A stretch of 64,000 nucleotides of DNA from Ilyonectria destructans (lineage: Eukaryota > Ascomycota > Sordariomycetes > Hypocreales > Nectriaceae), in contig JAHEWK010000009.1 of the NCBI GenBank assembly GCA_020740775.1, positions 682,001-746,000 of the forward strand, read 5' to 3'. This document shows, one piece after another, positions 1-11,420 of this stretch. The first letter of the stretch is position 1. Every line of letters starts with the position of its first letter. The position numbers and the translations under genes were made by a program. The notes beneath the pieces are model-generated. The model was not told the origin of the DNA. It did not search any database and worked only from the letters and a program-made list of their open reading frames with translations.

Positions 1-1
1 C

Positions 2-1087
2 CAAGACGTTCTTGCAAGTAACTATGATCCGAACCGCGACCACATCAAGCTCGCACGCCGGCAAACTCGCAATATCAAGACTAAGTTTAGCGAGTTTGCC
101 CCGCACATTGCTGTGGATGTGCACGAGTTTGCGGCCACCAGACAATATGGGCGATATCACTTTGGCGTTGATTCCCTCTTTGCTGCGGCAAAAAACCTCA
201 ACATCAACCCGGATATTCGACACATGGCAGAGTCCCTATTTGTAACCAAGGTCAGCGATGCTCTTGAGGCGCGAGGACTGCGGTCGGAGACATACGTTAC
301 CGGCAAGGCAAGCAATGACACCAATTCCAATACTACATTCTCCGAGGCCGGCTCGGACGCCAAGATTGGGCGTAATGCTATGGGTCTCACGCAATGCATC
401 GCCTTCCTCTCCGAGACACGCGGTATCGGTATTGGGGACCAGCACTTCCAGCGCCGTGTTGCTTCCGGTTTGACTTTCCTCTCCAGTATCCTTCAGACAG
501 CTGCGGACCATACGGCCGAGGTTCTCAATGTCATCGAGTCTAGTGTTGAAGACTTTATCTCGAATGTCGATGAAATCGTTGTCACGGATTATACGAAGTT
601 CACCCAGCGCACATTCCCCCTCATCGATGTTACCAACAGCACCCTTGTACAAGCCCCGATTGGCTTCAGGTCCGCGACTCCCACGACCGCCAACCTGACC
701 CGCTCCCGCCCTGAAGCCTATCTTATCCCCAGCTCCTGGGCAGATCTCGCTGAGCGATTGCGTTGTTTCGGCCTCAAGGTTCAAACATTAGGCACACCGT
801 GGAAAGGGACGGTAGAGGCTTTGACGGTTACATCTGCCGTATTCGCGCCTGGGTACTACGAGGGCTATGTTCCGATTGCGTTGACAACAGAAACTGCTAC
901 GAGGCATGTGGAGTTACCAGCTGGGAGCTTCCTAGTGAGCACACGCCAAAGGAATGCTGGGTTGGCATTTGTGGCATTGGAGCCGGAAAACGTTGACTCC
1001 TGGGCCAGCTCAAACATTATTCCAGTTCAGCCGGGAGATGAACATCCCGTTTTTAGAGTTATGGCCTATGCTAGTGTGCCAGGGTAG
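2..1087 (+). CDS. M14 zinc carboxypeptidase-like protein, 3' part
   Basis: The frame is open from base 2 to the TAG at 1085-1087, giving 361 visible residues; the start and N-terminal half lie outside the window. It resembles fungal and bacterial M14 metallocarboxypeptidases, which remove C-terminal residues with one zinc ion. Near the start there is an NRD-x-x-KL segment typical of the M14 fold. The DVHEF motif at about residue 40 should hold the third zinc-binding His. The SETRG motif at about residue 137 matches the position of the catalytic Glu. The first two zinc ligands (HxxE) must lie upstream. After the catalytic core there are about 200 residues that look like a beta-rich C-terminal extension. 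No transmembrane segment is visible. Family assignment is fairly firm; substrate and location are unknown because the N-terminus is missing. Confidence 0.8.
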   Translation, partial: QDVLASNYDPNRDHIKLARRQTRNIKTKFSEFAPHIAVDVHEFAATRQYGRYHFGVDSLFAAAKNLNINPDIRHMAESLFVTKVSDALEARGLRSETYVTGKASNDTNSNTTFSEAGSDAKIGRNAMGLTQCIAFLSETRGIGIGDQHFQRRVASGLTFLSSILQTAADHTAEVLNVIESSVEDFISNVDEIVVTDYTKFTQRTFPLIDVTNSTLVQAPIGFRSATPTTANLTRSRPEAYLIPSSWADLAERLRCFGLKVQTLGTPWKGTVEALTVTSAVFAPGYYEGYVPIALTTETATRHVELPAGSFLVSTRQRNAGLAFVALEPENVDSWASSNIIPVQPGDEHPVFRVMAYASVPG

Positions 1088-1737
1088 ACTGCCATCGGAT
1101 CAGGGGATGAAAGGGAAGGCAAGGCAATCCTGTAGTTCAATTGGCCGGGCCCGTTTTCAACAATTGAGTCTGAAGAGAGGTGGCTGTAAGAAGATCAATA
1201 GCTCTCAACCGTGAGCTATTCCTTGCAGGACTGACCTATCTCCACTGCCTCTGGACATCGCCCGCAGCACGCGATGCCCATCGTCAGGGCCAAGTGAGCA
1301 GCACTTGCACCAATTGCACAATTGTTTTGGTGTTGATAGCAGAGCGATGGAAAGCTGCAGCACCGTACCGTAACATTTTTGAAACACTTGCCAATAGGAC
1401 CATAACGATGATGGATGATAGGAGTGATGGGAAACAGACGCTTCCGAATGCTTCAACGGAACCAGAAAATTCCAGTGAAGTAGATTTAACGAAGTGGATG
1501 ACGCGTGTGGTTGATGTAGGTATGTCTGAAGGTTGAATGAGCTATTGGCAGGCCTAGTTAGCGACTTTCCACCTCACAGGTAACATTCTTTATACTGAAT
1601 GTTTCTACATCAGCTGTTCTTACGTAGGATAATTTCTTTAAAGTCCAATAAGGCTATTTAAGAATGCCTCTATAACTATCTCTAGCTTACAGTAATCTAA
1701 GAAAATAATGCGTTAGGGAATTGCGCGATTATGCTAA
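1088..1737. other. Intergenic, no gene seen
   Basis: This is the 3' flank of the carboxypeptidase gene. The part from about 1560 to 1740 is AT-rich. The open frames here are short and show no domain or splice logic. Confidence 0.5.
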
Positions 1738-2310
1738 TTACCCCTCGTTGTTAGTCTCATTGCACAGTTTCCATCTCTCATATACGGCATTCGACCATGT
1801 TTCTATCCACTAAGGAATGGCCTCGCCCGAGTTTTGATCCGTGGCTTTGGTTACCTGGTCTCTCGCCTCTTCGCCCATGCACTTTTGTAGCAAGGAATCA
1901 GTCTTCTCCGTAAAATATTCGTGTATGTGCTATAGAAATTTGCTGCCCTGTCCCATGGCGGAGAGTTTCCAAGACCGACAAACAGTCAGGCCAAACGCGG
2001 CTTGGATGGATGAATAATCATGGATCGTATCGAAGAAGGACTTCAAGTCGAATAGATCGAATTCAGATACGAGATTGACTGTACCCTCAATTTCGTCCCT
2101 CAAATCTGTACTATTCTAGTCAAGAAGTTATGCCCATCGAAGTCGCCGCCGGCTCCATCGTGATAGAAATTGATATCTTATCTTCTAATATCTCCGTAAA
2201 TTACCCAAGCAGTTCCTACCTTTCGGAATTGATCATGTTCAGTATAGGTCACTTGTACGTATTTGCTTTTTGTATCTGCGAAGCAATTCAGTAATGTTGG
2301 TCAGCCCCCT
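1738..2310 (-). pseudogene. Decayed protein gene of unknown family
   Basis: On the minus strand a strongly protein-like reading runs from about 2310 down to a TAA at 1738-1740. It is broken by a TAA near 2176, a one-base frame change near 2110, a TAG near 1930 and a TAG near 1811. Between the breaks it reads like ordinary protein, for example YVQVTYTEHDQF, then FYHDGAGGDFDGHNFL, then DLKSFFDTIHDYSSIQAAFG, and it ends NETNNEG. Both TAGs could come from CAG or TGG by C-to-T change, as RIP or simple decay would give. I do not recognise the family. No start codon or intact upstream exon was found, so the 5' limit is approximate. Confidence 0.5.
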
Positions 2311-3596
2311 AACAAGATGATACTCCCAGGGCTGACTGGCAGGCTCTTCTACAGGCTGGAGAGGGATAGCTTCGACTTAGCAAGCTGATGCTGAATGAAA
2401 CAGGGGTGGAGACGATCATGGGAAGACACAGGGTGGCAGGTTCTTAGTTTGCGGTGGTAGTGTTGAGGCCGGAGTCAAATATGGATGAGACGCTGGCCCT
2501 AGTATGGGTTGAAGAAAATGGCTAGGCAGTGTGATTGACAGCGATGGTGCTAACCTGGTTGGCCAACACAAGTCCCGTACAATTTTCCCTGTCCGTATCC
2601 ATGGAAGACTACGCTGAAAGCTACTCCAGAACGCCAATCAGCCCAAAGACAAGTTGCCAGCTACTAAGTGTAAACCGCTTGGGCGATGGATCTACCCTAC
2701 ACCTCAGGGTTACCTCAATCATTGCAAAAAAACCAAGCGGAGTTAAGATCAGCAATCAAGGTAATTACCATGGGGGGAGTATTAAAATGGAAGAAAACTG
2801 GGTAATTAATTACATCTAGTTGAGGGTAACTATGTTCTGAGTTTCCAGAATGGCTACAGGCTCCCAGTGGGAAAATACGTTCGTGAGATTCTACCCTGTG
2901 CTTTATCGCAGCATCACAACTTTAGATAGGAAATCAATTGTCGGAGATGGTACCGACGCAATCTTGCCATAAAATGCAAGTTGAAAAACACCCCCCCAAA
3001 AAACAGGCAAGTTTTAGCGTGACATGACGTGAGATGGCTGGGGAAGCTCGGTACTGGGTCTAAATACAGCTTTGGCTTGTGGCGGTGAACTACTCGCTTC
3101 AGCTTAGCCCAAGGCTAGCTCGCGGCGTCAAAAAGTGAGGCCGATGTTACGAGGATAACCGATAAAGGCCATGGGCCACAATATTTTCATGTTAGGAGAT
3201 GTCCGAGGAATTATTAATTACCTCACGCCGGGTCCGGAGCGCATTCATGTCCGTTGGGTCAAGGGTTCGTCGCTGGGTGCGGGGTTGGACAATTAGCGTC
3301 GGAGGCATACCCGCAGTTACTAAAGATTAGATAGATGTGATAGTAGATAGGGTAACTTAGATAGCGCTGTCAAAAGAGGACTAGTTGTGCTCAATTGAGT
3401 TGCTTAGCACCGCCGATCGTATCCTTATCTCTCTGACCTCATGGTCTCTTCCGTAGCGTCCGGGATGCTGTTGGTCGTGTGTAATTGGGAGTATAAGAGG
3501 CGGCATTCTCTCACAAGATTCCAAGGTTCAGCAGCTTCTTTATTCCTTTGCTCGACCACCTGTGCTATCCAACAGACAACAGCCTCCAAGCTCATC
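2311..3596. other. Intergenic, upstream of asparaginase gene
   Basis: No supported gene. It contains a C-run flanked by A-runs near 2985-3003 and repeated TAGATAG-type words near 3325-3365. A 5' remnant of the minus-strand pseudogene could extend into 2311-2600, but I could not prove it. Confidence 0.4.
3491..3500 (+). promoter_or_regulatory. TATA-like element of asparaginase gene
   Basis: GTATAAGAGG lies about 105 bp before the chosen ATG at 3597. It also lies downstream of an earlier in-frame ATG at 3441, which argues that the 3597 ATG is the real start. Confidence 0.35.
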
Positions 3597-4709
3597 ATGG
3601 CATCCCTCCTACGCCTTGCCGTTGTGGCGACCTCTGCCCTCCTAGTAACAGCTGCTCCGGTCCCGGTCCCGGACCCGCCGACGTTGTTCACCCGAGCTGA
3701 GTTCAATGCCAGCCTCCCCAATATCACCATCTTTGCTACCGGAGGTACCATTGCTGGTAGTGCCGGCTCCAGTTCCGAGGTCACCGGGTACAAGGCCGGT
3801 GCTCTCGGCGTGGATGTCCTGATTGCCGCTGTGCCCGAGATTATGAATGTCTCCAATGTCAAGGGCGTTCAGTTTTCCAACATCGGCAGTCAGATGATGA
3901 ACTCCAGCCTCTTGGTCGGCCTGGCACAGCAGATCCAGGAGGCTGTTGACGACCCGTACGTATCCGGTGTGGTTGTCACCCATGGCACCGATACCTTGGA
4001 AGAGTCGTCGTTCTTCCTGGACCTGACTGTCCGTACTGAGAAGCCCATTGTCATTGTGGGTGCTATGCGACCAGCCACTGCCATCAGCGCCGATGGACCC
4101 ATGAACCTCCTCGAAGCCGTCACTCTGGCAGCATCTCCGAAGGGACGGGGCCGTGGCGTTATGGTTGTGCTCAACGACCGAATCGCCAGCGGCTACTACA
4201 CCACCAAGACCAATGCCAATTCGCTCGATACGTTCAAGGCCTACGAACAGGGTTTCCTCGGAGCCTTTGAGGACATCAAGCCGTTCTTCTTCTTCCCCCC
4301 GGCTACTCCTGTTGGTCGTCCCTACTTTGACCTCAGCAAGAACGATCCCGTCGATGGCATGCCCCAGGTCGATATCCTCTACGGATACCAAGAGTTGAAT
4401 GCCGCCCTGGTCCCTGCAGCTATTGAGTCTGGGGCGAAGGGTCTTGTCCTTGCCGGATCCGGCGCTGGCTCATGGACTGATGACGGCAATGCCGCAGTCG
4501 AGAAGGCCATCAAGGAGACCCACACTCCTGTTGTCTACTCCCGTCGCCCTATGGATGGCTTTGTTGCCCAGGGTCCGATTGAGGACGGTGTGGAATGGGG
4601 CCTTGGTGGTGGATTCCTGAACCCTCAGAAGGCCCGCATTCTATTGCAGCTGGCTATTAACGCTGGATATAGCGTAGCCCAGATGCGCACGATTTTTGAG
4701 CTTGATTAG
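3597..4709 (+). CDS. Secreted type II L-asparaginase
   Basis: An intronless 370-residue protein that should hydrolyse L-asparagine to aspartate and ammonia outside the cell or in the periplasmic space. The first 20 residues (MASLLRLAVVATSALLVTAA) form a signal peptide, followed by a proline-rich linker. The two asparaginase signatures are present: ATGGTIAGS at about residues 47-55 with the nucleophile threonine, and HGTDTLEES with the second catalytic Thr-Asp pair. The length matches fungal family members. The frame is open upstream to an ATG at 3441, but that start would bury the signal peptide and lies before a TATA-like box, so 3597 was preferred. It ends in TAG with normal coding composition and looks intact. 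The next gene converges on it from the right. Confidence 0.93.
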   Translation: MASLLRLAVVATSALLVTAAPVPVPDPPTLFTRAEFNASLPNITIFATGGTIAGSAGSSSEVTGYKAGALGVDVLIAAVPEIMNVSNVKGVQFSNIGSQMMNSSLLVGLAQQIQEAVDDPYVSGVVVTHGTDTLEESSFFLDLTVRTEKPIVIVGAMRPATAISADGPMNLLEAVTLAASPKGRGRGVMVVLNDRIASGYYTTKTNANSLDTFKAYEQGFLGAFEDIKPFFFFPPATPVGRPYFDLSKNDPVDGMPQVDILYGYQELNAALVPAAIESGAKGLVLAGSGAGSWTDDGNAAVEKAIKETHTPVVYSRRPMDGFVAQGPIEDGVEWGLGGGFLNPQKARILLQLAINAGYSVAQMRTIFELD

Positions 4710-5619
4710 AGTACATAGAGCGTACACGATTGCAATGTCAACAAAATAAAAATTTAATTATTCCACGAGTGTCCCATAACCGCCATCCCAACTTCGAGGC
4801 TCTTAAACTTCCTCTGCATCAATGCGGCAACGCCTGCGACTAGTGTGACATATTTATTACTGGGTGTATGCAGTACGACCCAATCACCTAGAAAGATCAG
4901 GGAGATATTACGGACTTGGGAAAGTTTCTCTCGAGATAAGGGAAAGTCCGAAATAAACACAGTCCTGCTTATAGCAATATGGGAGAATTATCGCCCAGGC
5001 ATTTTATCATGGGCGTCAAGACCTAGGAAGGTTCCACAAGTATCGCAGCTGCCTTCAGCGCATATATACAATGACGATTCTGATAAGCCACAAGAGGCTA
5101 TATAATTGACGGCACTATTGTTCGGGCACGAAGCTACACAACTCGCACGGCTGCCAAACACAAAGGAGAACATCCGCCAATACAAGAATGCCGCTGTTGA
5201 GGCAGGCAACACTTGGCTGGTACGTGGTGCATCCTTTGCTAAGATATAGACGAGGCTAGCTAGGTCTGACATCCTACGACCCCGGCAGTATCACTTCAAT
5301 ACTAGGATACTTATCGAAATTAACTCTCGCATAAATCAGTGACCCACTAGGTTGTGTTTGAATATATATTCGACCGCCCGTGTATCTCCAACACCACGCG
5401 GGAATAATGGCAAATACCAGTCTCTGTTTCATCATGGTGAACTTAGTGTAGCGAGGATCTAGTTGAAGGTTATGTTCTTGCATCTAGCTGTACCCATCGC
5501 TAATCTGCATTTCGATATGCAATTTCTACCAGAAGGACCTATATCTCCATTGTGAAGTACCCTCTTTCACATTACTCTTCCATATCAAAACATAGTTCGT
5601 TCGGCTGGCCTATGCGTAT
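4710..5619. other. Intergenic between convergent genes
   Basis: About 0.9 kb separates the stop of the asparaginase gene from the stop of the minus-strand membrane-protein gene. An AATAAA-like AT-rich tract follows the asparaginase stop at about 4742-4760. No gene or repeat was recognised. Confidence 0.5.
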
Positions 5620-7986
5620 TTACAAAGTAGCTCTAATAAGAGCGCTTGCCAATGAGGAGATAATCCAAACCAGTGTAAGAACCCCCAGCTTAGGGGGACA
5701 AAACCTAAGTCTGGTTAGCTGCATCGACCAAGGATATAAAAGAGACTTACTCTTCCGAGCTAAGACCAATAAATCCACTCCAAAAGAGCCACTGCGCAAC
5801 CCAAAGAAGGGGCATGCTTATGGCCGCGATCATATATAGCTTCGGGAATCTTTGCCGGGGAACCCGGTTACCTTTGCTTTCAACGGGAACGTTTAGAGTT
5901 CCATACACCGTGTATGTTCGTCCCTCGCTGCCAGCCAACAATGGTTCTCTCGAGGCCCTGCTTTCGTCTATCCAATACTCACCCCACTGGGCTACCAACC
6001 TCTCAGCGATATTCGAAGCTGTCTGTTTGCTTCTCTGCCAGTTTGGCAAATCGGCTCTATCAGGTCCGGTCAACCTATTCGGCCTATATATAGCCTGCAT
6101 CGATTGAAAAAGCGCCATGGCAAAGACGATGAGCCACATGAGTGCTCCAACATACATAATCTGGGCCGGTTGTCCTCTTTCCGCACCTTCGAGACTCCCG
6201 AAGTAGAAGTTGTGCACTCGGCCATAATCGACGGTTAGAAACATGTAGTATGATGACAAAAGTTGAAGGATCACTTCCGCAAACAAAGAAGACGCGGCCG
6301 CGGAGAGATTTATCTCTCCAAATGGTCGGACACCAACCAGCCAAATCGTGGGCCAACCAAACCGCGGCATTGAGCACCAGAGGAGCATCAATTGAGCAAC
6401 GGGGACGTGTTCATAACCAAGGGTTTTCTGAACAAGAAACCCATTCAGGACGTTCGCGAACAGTTGAAGAGTGGCGATTAAAATCCCCGTGAAGAACCAA
6501 GACGACGGGTGCGGGTGCGATCGAGAGTCGCGTGCGTTTCGATCGATTCCTTTTCTCTGACTGAGCAATACGGCAAGAAAAGTAGCCAAATTGACGAGAG
6601 CAAAGCTTCCGACCTTCATCTCATTTGACGCGCAGTTGTCCGTTGTCTTGATGGATCCCAACCGAGTGATAGACGCAACGTTTGAATTGTTGGATGGTTT
6701 GAGAGTCCACCGCCATGGAATCATCTCGAGGGGGGTAGGGGTGGCTAATTGGCGCCAATTGTCTGGGAGACCTTTCCAGTCCTGCACGTTTCCACAAAGA
6801 TCATGGAGCCACTCGACATAGTCAATCCGGGTGTCGAAAGTGTGGCACGAACCTCGGCAGGAATCATAGCTGATGTCGCGGCAGAAGCAAGTCCTGTCTA
6901 TTGCGCGCTTGACTTTGCAATAGCCATCGGAATCAAGTTCACAAGCATCAGTCGCACATTGATCATGTAGCTCGGTCACCTGCTTCGGCATATCCGTGAC
7001 ACACGTGGGCCAGTGCCAGTCTTCGATGGGGATATACGCGAATCCCATGGTTTTCAGTTTGTCCGTCCAGTTACCATGTAGAGATGTCGGCCCACAAGTG
7101 GCATTCATCCATAGCCGCTCCCTCGTCACTTGCAAGTCTGTCTGGCCTGGCCCGGAACATGGTTCCTGTTCCAGATCTGTAGTAAAGGCACTGCAGAAGC
7201 ATGCTTTGTCAAAATAAATGTCAAAACGGTCGCCATATCCGATGTGACCCCCCGTGAGATCGTAACCGACAGTTTCAAAGCCTAGAGAGACCATGGACCG
7301 TAGGGATTCACTGTATTCCCAAGGACGATCGGGATATCCGGTACGTTGGGTAGCACTTGTGAAGCTACAGGATCCCATTACATGTTCAAAGGGCTCCATC
7401 GACGCAGCAGATAAAGAGCTCGTTAGGCATGTTGGCGCATTGTCAGTAACGTCCACATTTGCATATCCTCGAGCTAGGGAGGCCGGGGAGAGGTTTTGCA
7501 GTCCGTTCGCGTCGCCGACATCAACAAGCCACGTTCGACCGGTAGTAATATGAACCCAGTTATACAACTGTGCCTTGCCGAGTATTGATCTGCTGCAATA
7601 CGTGATATACTCTTTGATGGCATGGGGGGTGAATTCAGCGCTGAGACAGCTGAGTTGAGTCAGCCATTGCTGGTGGGTGCAAATGAATGCAAAGTGCGAG
7701 GTGCAACGTTTGTGAGTACATTTCGTCATGGTGCTCAGCCAGGTGGACTGATCCTGCTGAGCGATGCACTGCGACATAGGAGTCAAGTCTTCAGGATTGA
7801 CCCAGCCATCGAAGTTCTTTTGGATGCTCGGAATAGCATCCCCAATAGGAAGTTTGCTAGCAGGATGGAGCGCTTCTGTAGTGATTCTGTTGGCGTCAAA
7901 GATAAGAAAGATGCTAGGACGTAAATACCTGCAGCTACCCCGCAAACGCCAGCTATCAAAAGCAGGCATGTACTGATGAGTTTCAT
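5620..7986 (-). CDS. Large cysteine-rich polytopic membrane protein, unknown function
   Basis: I model three exons: 7929-7986, 5751-7875 and 5620-5704, giving 755 residues. The first exon is a signal peptide (MKLISTCLLLIAGVCGVAAG). The 53-bp intron restores the frame exactly. The long exon encodes about 400 extracellular residues rich in cysteine, then six hydrophobic helices between about residues 430 and 730. The apparent stop at 5747-5749 lies inside a perfect GTAAGT donor. A 46-bp intron with a GCTAACC branch and TTAG acceptor leads to a last exon encoding a seventh helix (LGVLTLVWIISSLASALI). It resembles uncharacterised fungal integral membrane proteins with an extracellular Cys-rich head; I know no function. 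A receptor or surface role is only a guess. It is divergent from the beta-lactamase-like gene. Confidence 0.75.
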
Positions 7987-9111
7987 CTTGCTAATGGTTC
8001 CAAGAGACTTTGCTCTCCTTTCGTATAGTCGAGACCCGATGCTTCTTTCGGTGCCGCGATACTTGTCGGTGCTAGAAGGCAAACAAGATGAAGAATGAAC
8101 GAAGATGAGCCTCATTGTGTCCACGCGTTGGGCCACGTCATATGACTAAGTAATGAGGGGTCAGGCATCAGCCGCACGAGGCTGTCGGCTTGAGCCAACA
8201 AGATCACATCAAGTTGGCCCCCACGGTCCTAATTAACTGGGCATCGTCAACACACAAGCCTACTGTCTGATGATGATATTCTCATCACTCCCTGAAACTA
8301 TTATATTCTGTACTTACTGGAACGAGTAATCCCCGGTTTTTAGGCTATTTGTGCACTCTGTTGGGGTTGGGGGTAGGTAACCCGCTTACGGTAATCCATT
8401 CGAGGAAGTCAAGCCAGTTCATTTCCATGCCCAATGACAAAAGTACCCGCCATAGTACATCCACATTAACGGTACTATACGCTTCGTCAAGGATGATTAG
8501 GTTGCAATTTTACTACACTGGCGCCTGCGGCTACTGCTTGGTGGACAGGGGACGACGACTGAGTCGCTGATAAGCGCACCACGAGGGCTGCTTCACGAGC
8601 AGCCAGCTGTGTGTATTTGGCGAACGAGCCAACCGTACGCATTGGCGAAGGTACAGCCCGGCAATTAAATGGAGATTGGCGAAACCGCAATCAAGCGCTG
8701 AAAAAGGTGAAGTCACAACGCTTGCGCGCTGGTCTAGGCGGGGATTCTGACCATTGGCATCATTGGCATTTTGCACAGCCGGCTGACTGTATCCTGCGGC
8801 TCGTTATTCTATGGCTACGTTGCTCTACGGTCCCGCTTTGCGATGCATCTTCAACTTACTTGGATGCAGGTGATGGTTGAACCTTGTATGTTCTGGGGTT
8901 TCCTCGTGTGGCAGAGTAATAGTGCGTAATGGAAGGCGAGGGTGTTATATTTGTGTAATAATCACATATTAAACTCAACATTTGCTTGTTTATGGCAACC
9001 TAAATAGCTTCGTACTCCCACACCAAGAAGAAAAGAAATTACCACCGCAAGAAATCTCTACAACATATTTTCACCCCCGCGACCAGTCTCACTCTTATCT
9101 TTCAATTTCTC
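7987..9111. other. Shared upstream region of divergent genes
   Basis: A 1.1-kb spacer between the start of the membrane-protein gene (-) and that of the beta-lactamase-like gene (+). No protein gene is supported. The last 100 bases before 9112 are pyrimidine-rich, as fungal leaders often are. Confidence 0.45.
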
Positions 9112-11066
9112 ATGCTCAGAATGCTTCATCGATTTATATTCTTTGCTACTTTATTGCTTGTAAAGATCCCCACCCTTCACGCTCTTCAATTTTGCCCTCC
9201 ACTTGGCCCTGTCTTCTCCCAACCCGCCAATGTGTCGACACAACCCGAGGGCATCGCAGTTGCCGCAACACTTTCAGCAATCTTGACCAAAGCTATCCGC
9301 AATAAAAATTTCGGTGGTAATTCATTTGACCCGACGCAAGTGTCATTTTCCATCGTCTTGACCTCGATCAATGATGCTACAGAAAAGCCGGCTTTCGAGT
9401 ATCACCACACAGCTTCATCTGCCAATTTAGACCCATCCAGTGTCTTGAATGCTACTGGTGATAGCATATACAGAATTGGCAGTGTCTCCAAGACGTTCAT
9501 TCCTTATACGCTACTCATCGAACGTGGCTATGGTATCTTCAGTGAACCCGTGGCAAACTATGTTCGAGAACTTCAGGAACTAGTACTGGAGCAGGAAAAT
9601 TCCAGAGTCAACGACGTCTCTCAAGCAGCATGGAAAGAGATCACAATAGGGTCATTGGCATCCCACATGTCCGGATTAGGGCAAACTCGTATGTCCATCG
9701 TCTTCATATGTTTGTGTGAAGCAAGCGCAGAATGCTGATGATTTCTTCTCTAGTCGCCCCTTTAGACGTCTCAGTCGCACTGCCGGATCTTGTATACGAA
9801 GGACTTCCGAATCTGACAAAGTCAGAAATTGTCACCTGTGGAGGGTATGCGGATCAGCCGCCTTGTACAAAGGACGGTATGTGACATTCTACACGGTGTG
9901 GCCACTTGCCTGTATTTTTCTTCTGACAAGCATCTCCAGTTTTACTTCGAAGCATTATCGATAGACATCCAGTTCACCATACCTTTTCCAGCCCGGGATA
10001 TTCCAACCCAGCCTTCATTCTTCTTGCATACGTCTTGGAAGCTGTCACTGGAAAGCCGTGGCGGGTCGCAGTCGAAGATGCTATATTCAAGCCTTTAAAC
10101 CTCAGTCTAACCAGTTTTGAGATGCCAACATCCAATTCTTCTGGTGTTATTCCTGTTGGTCAGAAATGGTGGTCTACAGACATGGGAGATGTAGCTGCGT
10201 TTGTGCCCTTGAACAGCCTCTAGTGGTATATTGCGAACTAACAACGCGCAAGAACAGGTGGGATTTACGCATCAACGAACGATCTGTCTGCATTTGCACG
10301 CTCCGTTCTCAAAAGCACTCTTCTCTCTCCGGAAGAGACAAGGGCCTGGCTCAAACCCTTAGCACACACATCAGACCCCAAATTTTCAATTGGTGCACCT
10401 TGGGAGATCCGTCGGGTGAGCTTGAACTCAAGCAGTGATGGAAGGATTATCGATCTCTATACGAAAGATGGTTCTCTCTTGTCCTACTACTCCAAGGTCG
10501 TATTGGTTCCAGATTTCGGCGTCACCCTTGCCATCAACGTTGCTGGCGATGGTGCTGGCGCCGTTATAAAGTTCCTATCTGAGTTGGTGGTATCTGAATA
10601 CATCCCAGTTCTGGAGACAATTGCGAGAAAGCAGACGTTCCAGCAGTTTGGAGGCTTTTATGTCTCTTCCGAAACCAACTCTTCTATGAGGATCGAATTG
10701 GACGATGGACCGGGATTGGCCATCACTTCCTGGGTTAACAGTGGCGTTGATGTCTTGCTCAAGACCATCCCGAGCATCTATGGCTCCCCTCTATTCGGAC
10801 CTCCAAGGATGTATCCCACCGGCCTTCAGAACTCGTCGAACAAAACATTATCAACAAGCTATCGAGTTATCTTTGCATTAGAGAGCCAGAACGATGGGCT
10901 GCAAATATTCAGCGACGCATGTAGTGATTGGGGTTTGTTAGACTCCCTCTCATACGGAAGGGTTGGGTTGGATGATGTAGTGTTTACAGTTCAGGATAAT
11001 GGGGAGGGTGTCCAAGTGGAGTTGAGGGGTTTCAGAAAGAAATTACAGAGACAGCACAGCAGGTGA
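9112..11066 (+). CDS. Secreted beta-lactamase-like serine hydrolase
   Basis: Four exons (9112-9688, 9754-9876, 9940-10198, 10253-11066) give 590 residues. The three introns are 65, 63 and 54 bp. The third uses GTTTGT...CAAG with a CTAAC branch and bypasses an in-frame TAG at 10231. The protein starts with a signal peptide ending near ...TLHALQF. It belongs to the penicillin-binding/beta-lactamase fold (S12 type). The SxxK motif is GSVSK (Ser124, Lys127), the YxN motif is in SPGYSNPAF, and GGIYASTNDL is a typical downstream block. About 150 residues follow the catalytic domain, as in fungal relatives. Such fungal proteins may act as esterases, peptidases or detoxifying hydrolases; the substrate here is unknown. 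A second Met lies three codons downstream of the chosen start. Confidence 0.85.
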
Positions 11067-11420
11067 TGTTCAGAGGGTTGATACAAGTTGAGGGTTGACG
11101 CTCACTGAATGGTTAAGTAGATAGAGTACCAATCTCGAAATTACCCTGGACCAGTAGAAATAATTACAATTCAATCAGCAACGCGAAAGAGGTGGCCTTA
11201 GAATGCGCTTGGAAATTTCTTATTACCAAAGGGTAACTGCTCAAGCTTAATCGATATGTACTAGAAGGGCTATGAAGACCTGCCTCATGCAATGAAAGAA
11301 AGGAGCGAGGTGACAAATCCAAGCATATCATGCCAGCGGGTAAGCTAGCATAGATACACAGAAGTAATCCCTCTCATACAGTCCAAGCTTGTTTCAATGG
11401 AAACAAAGCCGTCGAGGACT
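11067..11420. other. Intergenic between convergent genes
   Basis: Shared 3' region of 354 bp between the hydrolase (+) and the mannanase (-). Nothing else is seen. Confidence 0.5.

Noticed and set aside
236..784. 182-codon minus-strand frame
   Set aside because: Shadow of the M14 carboxypeptidase coding sequence.
1180..1536. 118-codon frame after the carboxypeptidase
   Set aside because: No recognisable protein features and a weak start.
3642..4391. 249-codon open frame on the minus strand
   Set aside because: It is antisense to the asparaginase gene, whose codon bias keeps the complementary frame open. It has no domain of its own.
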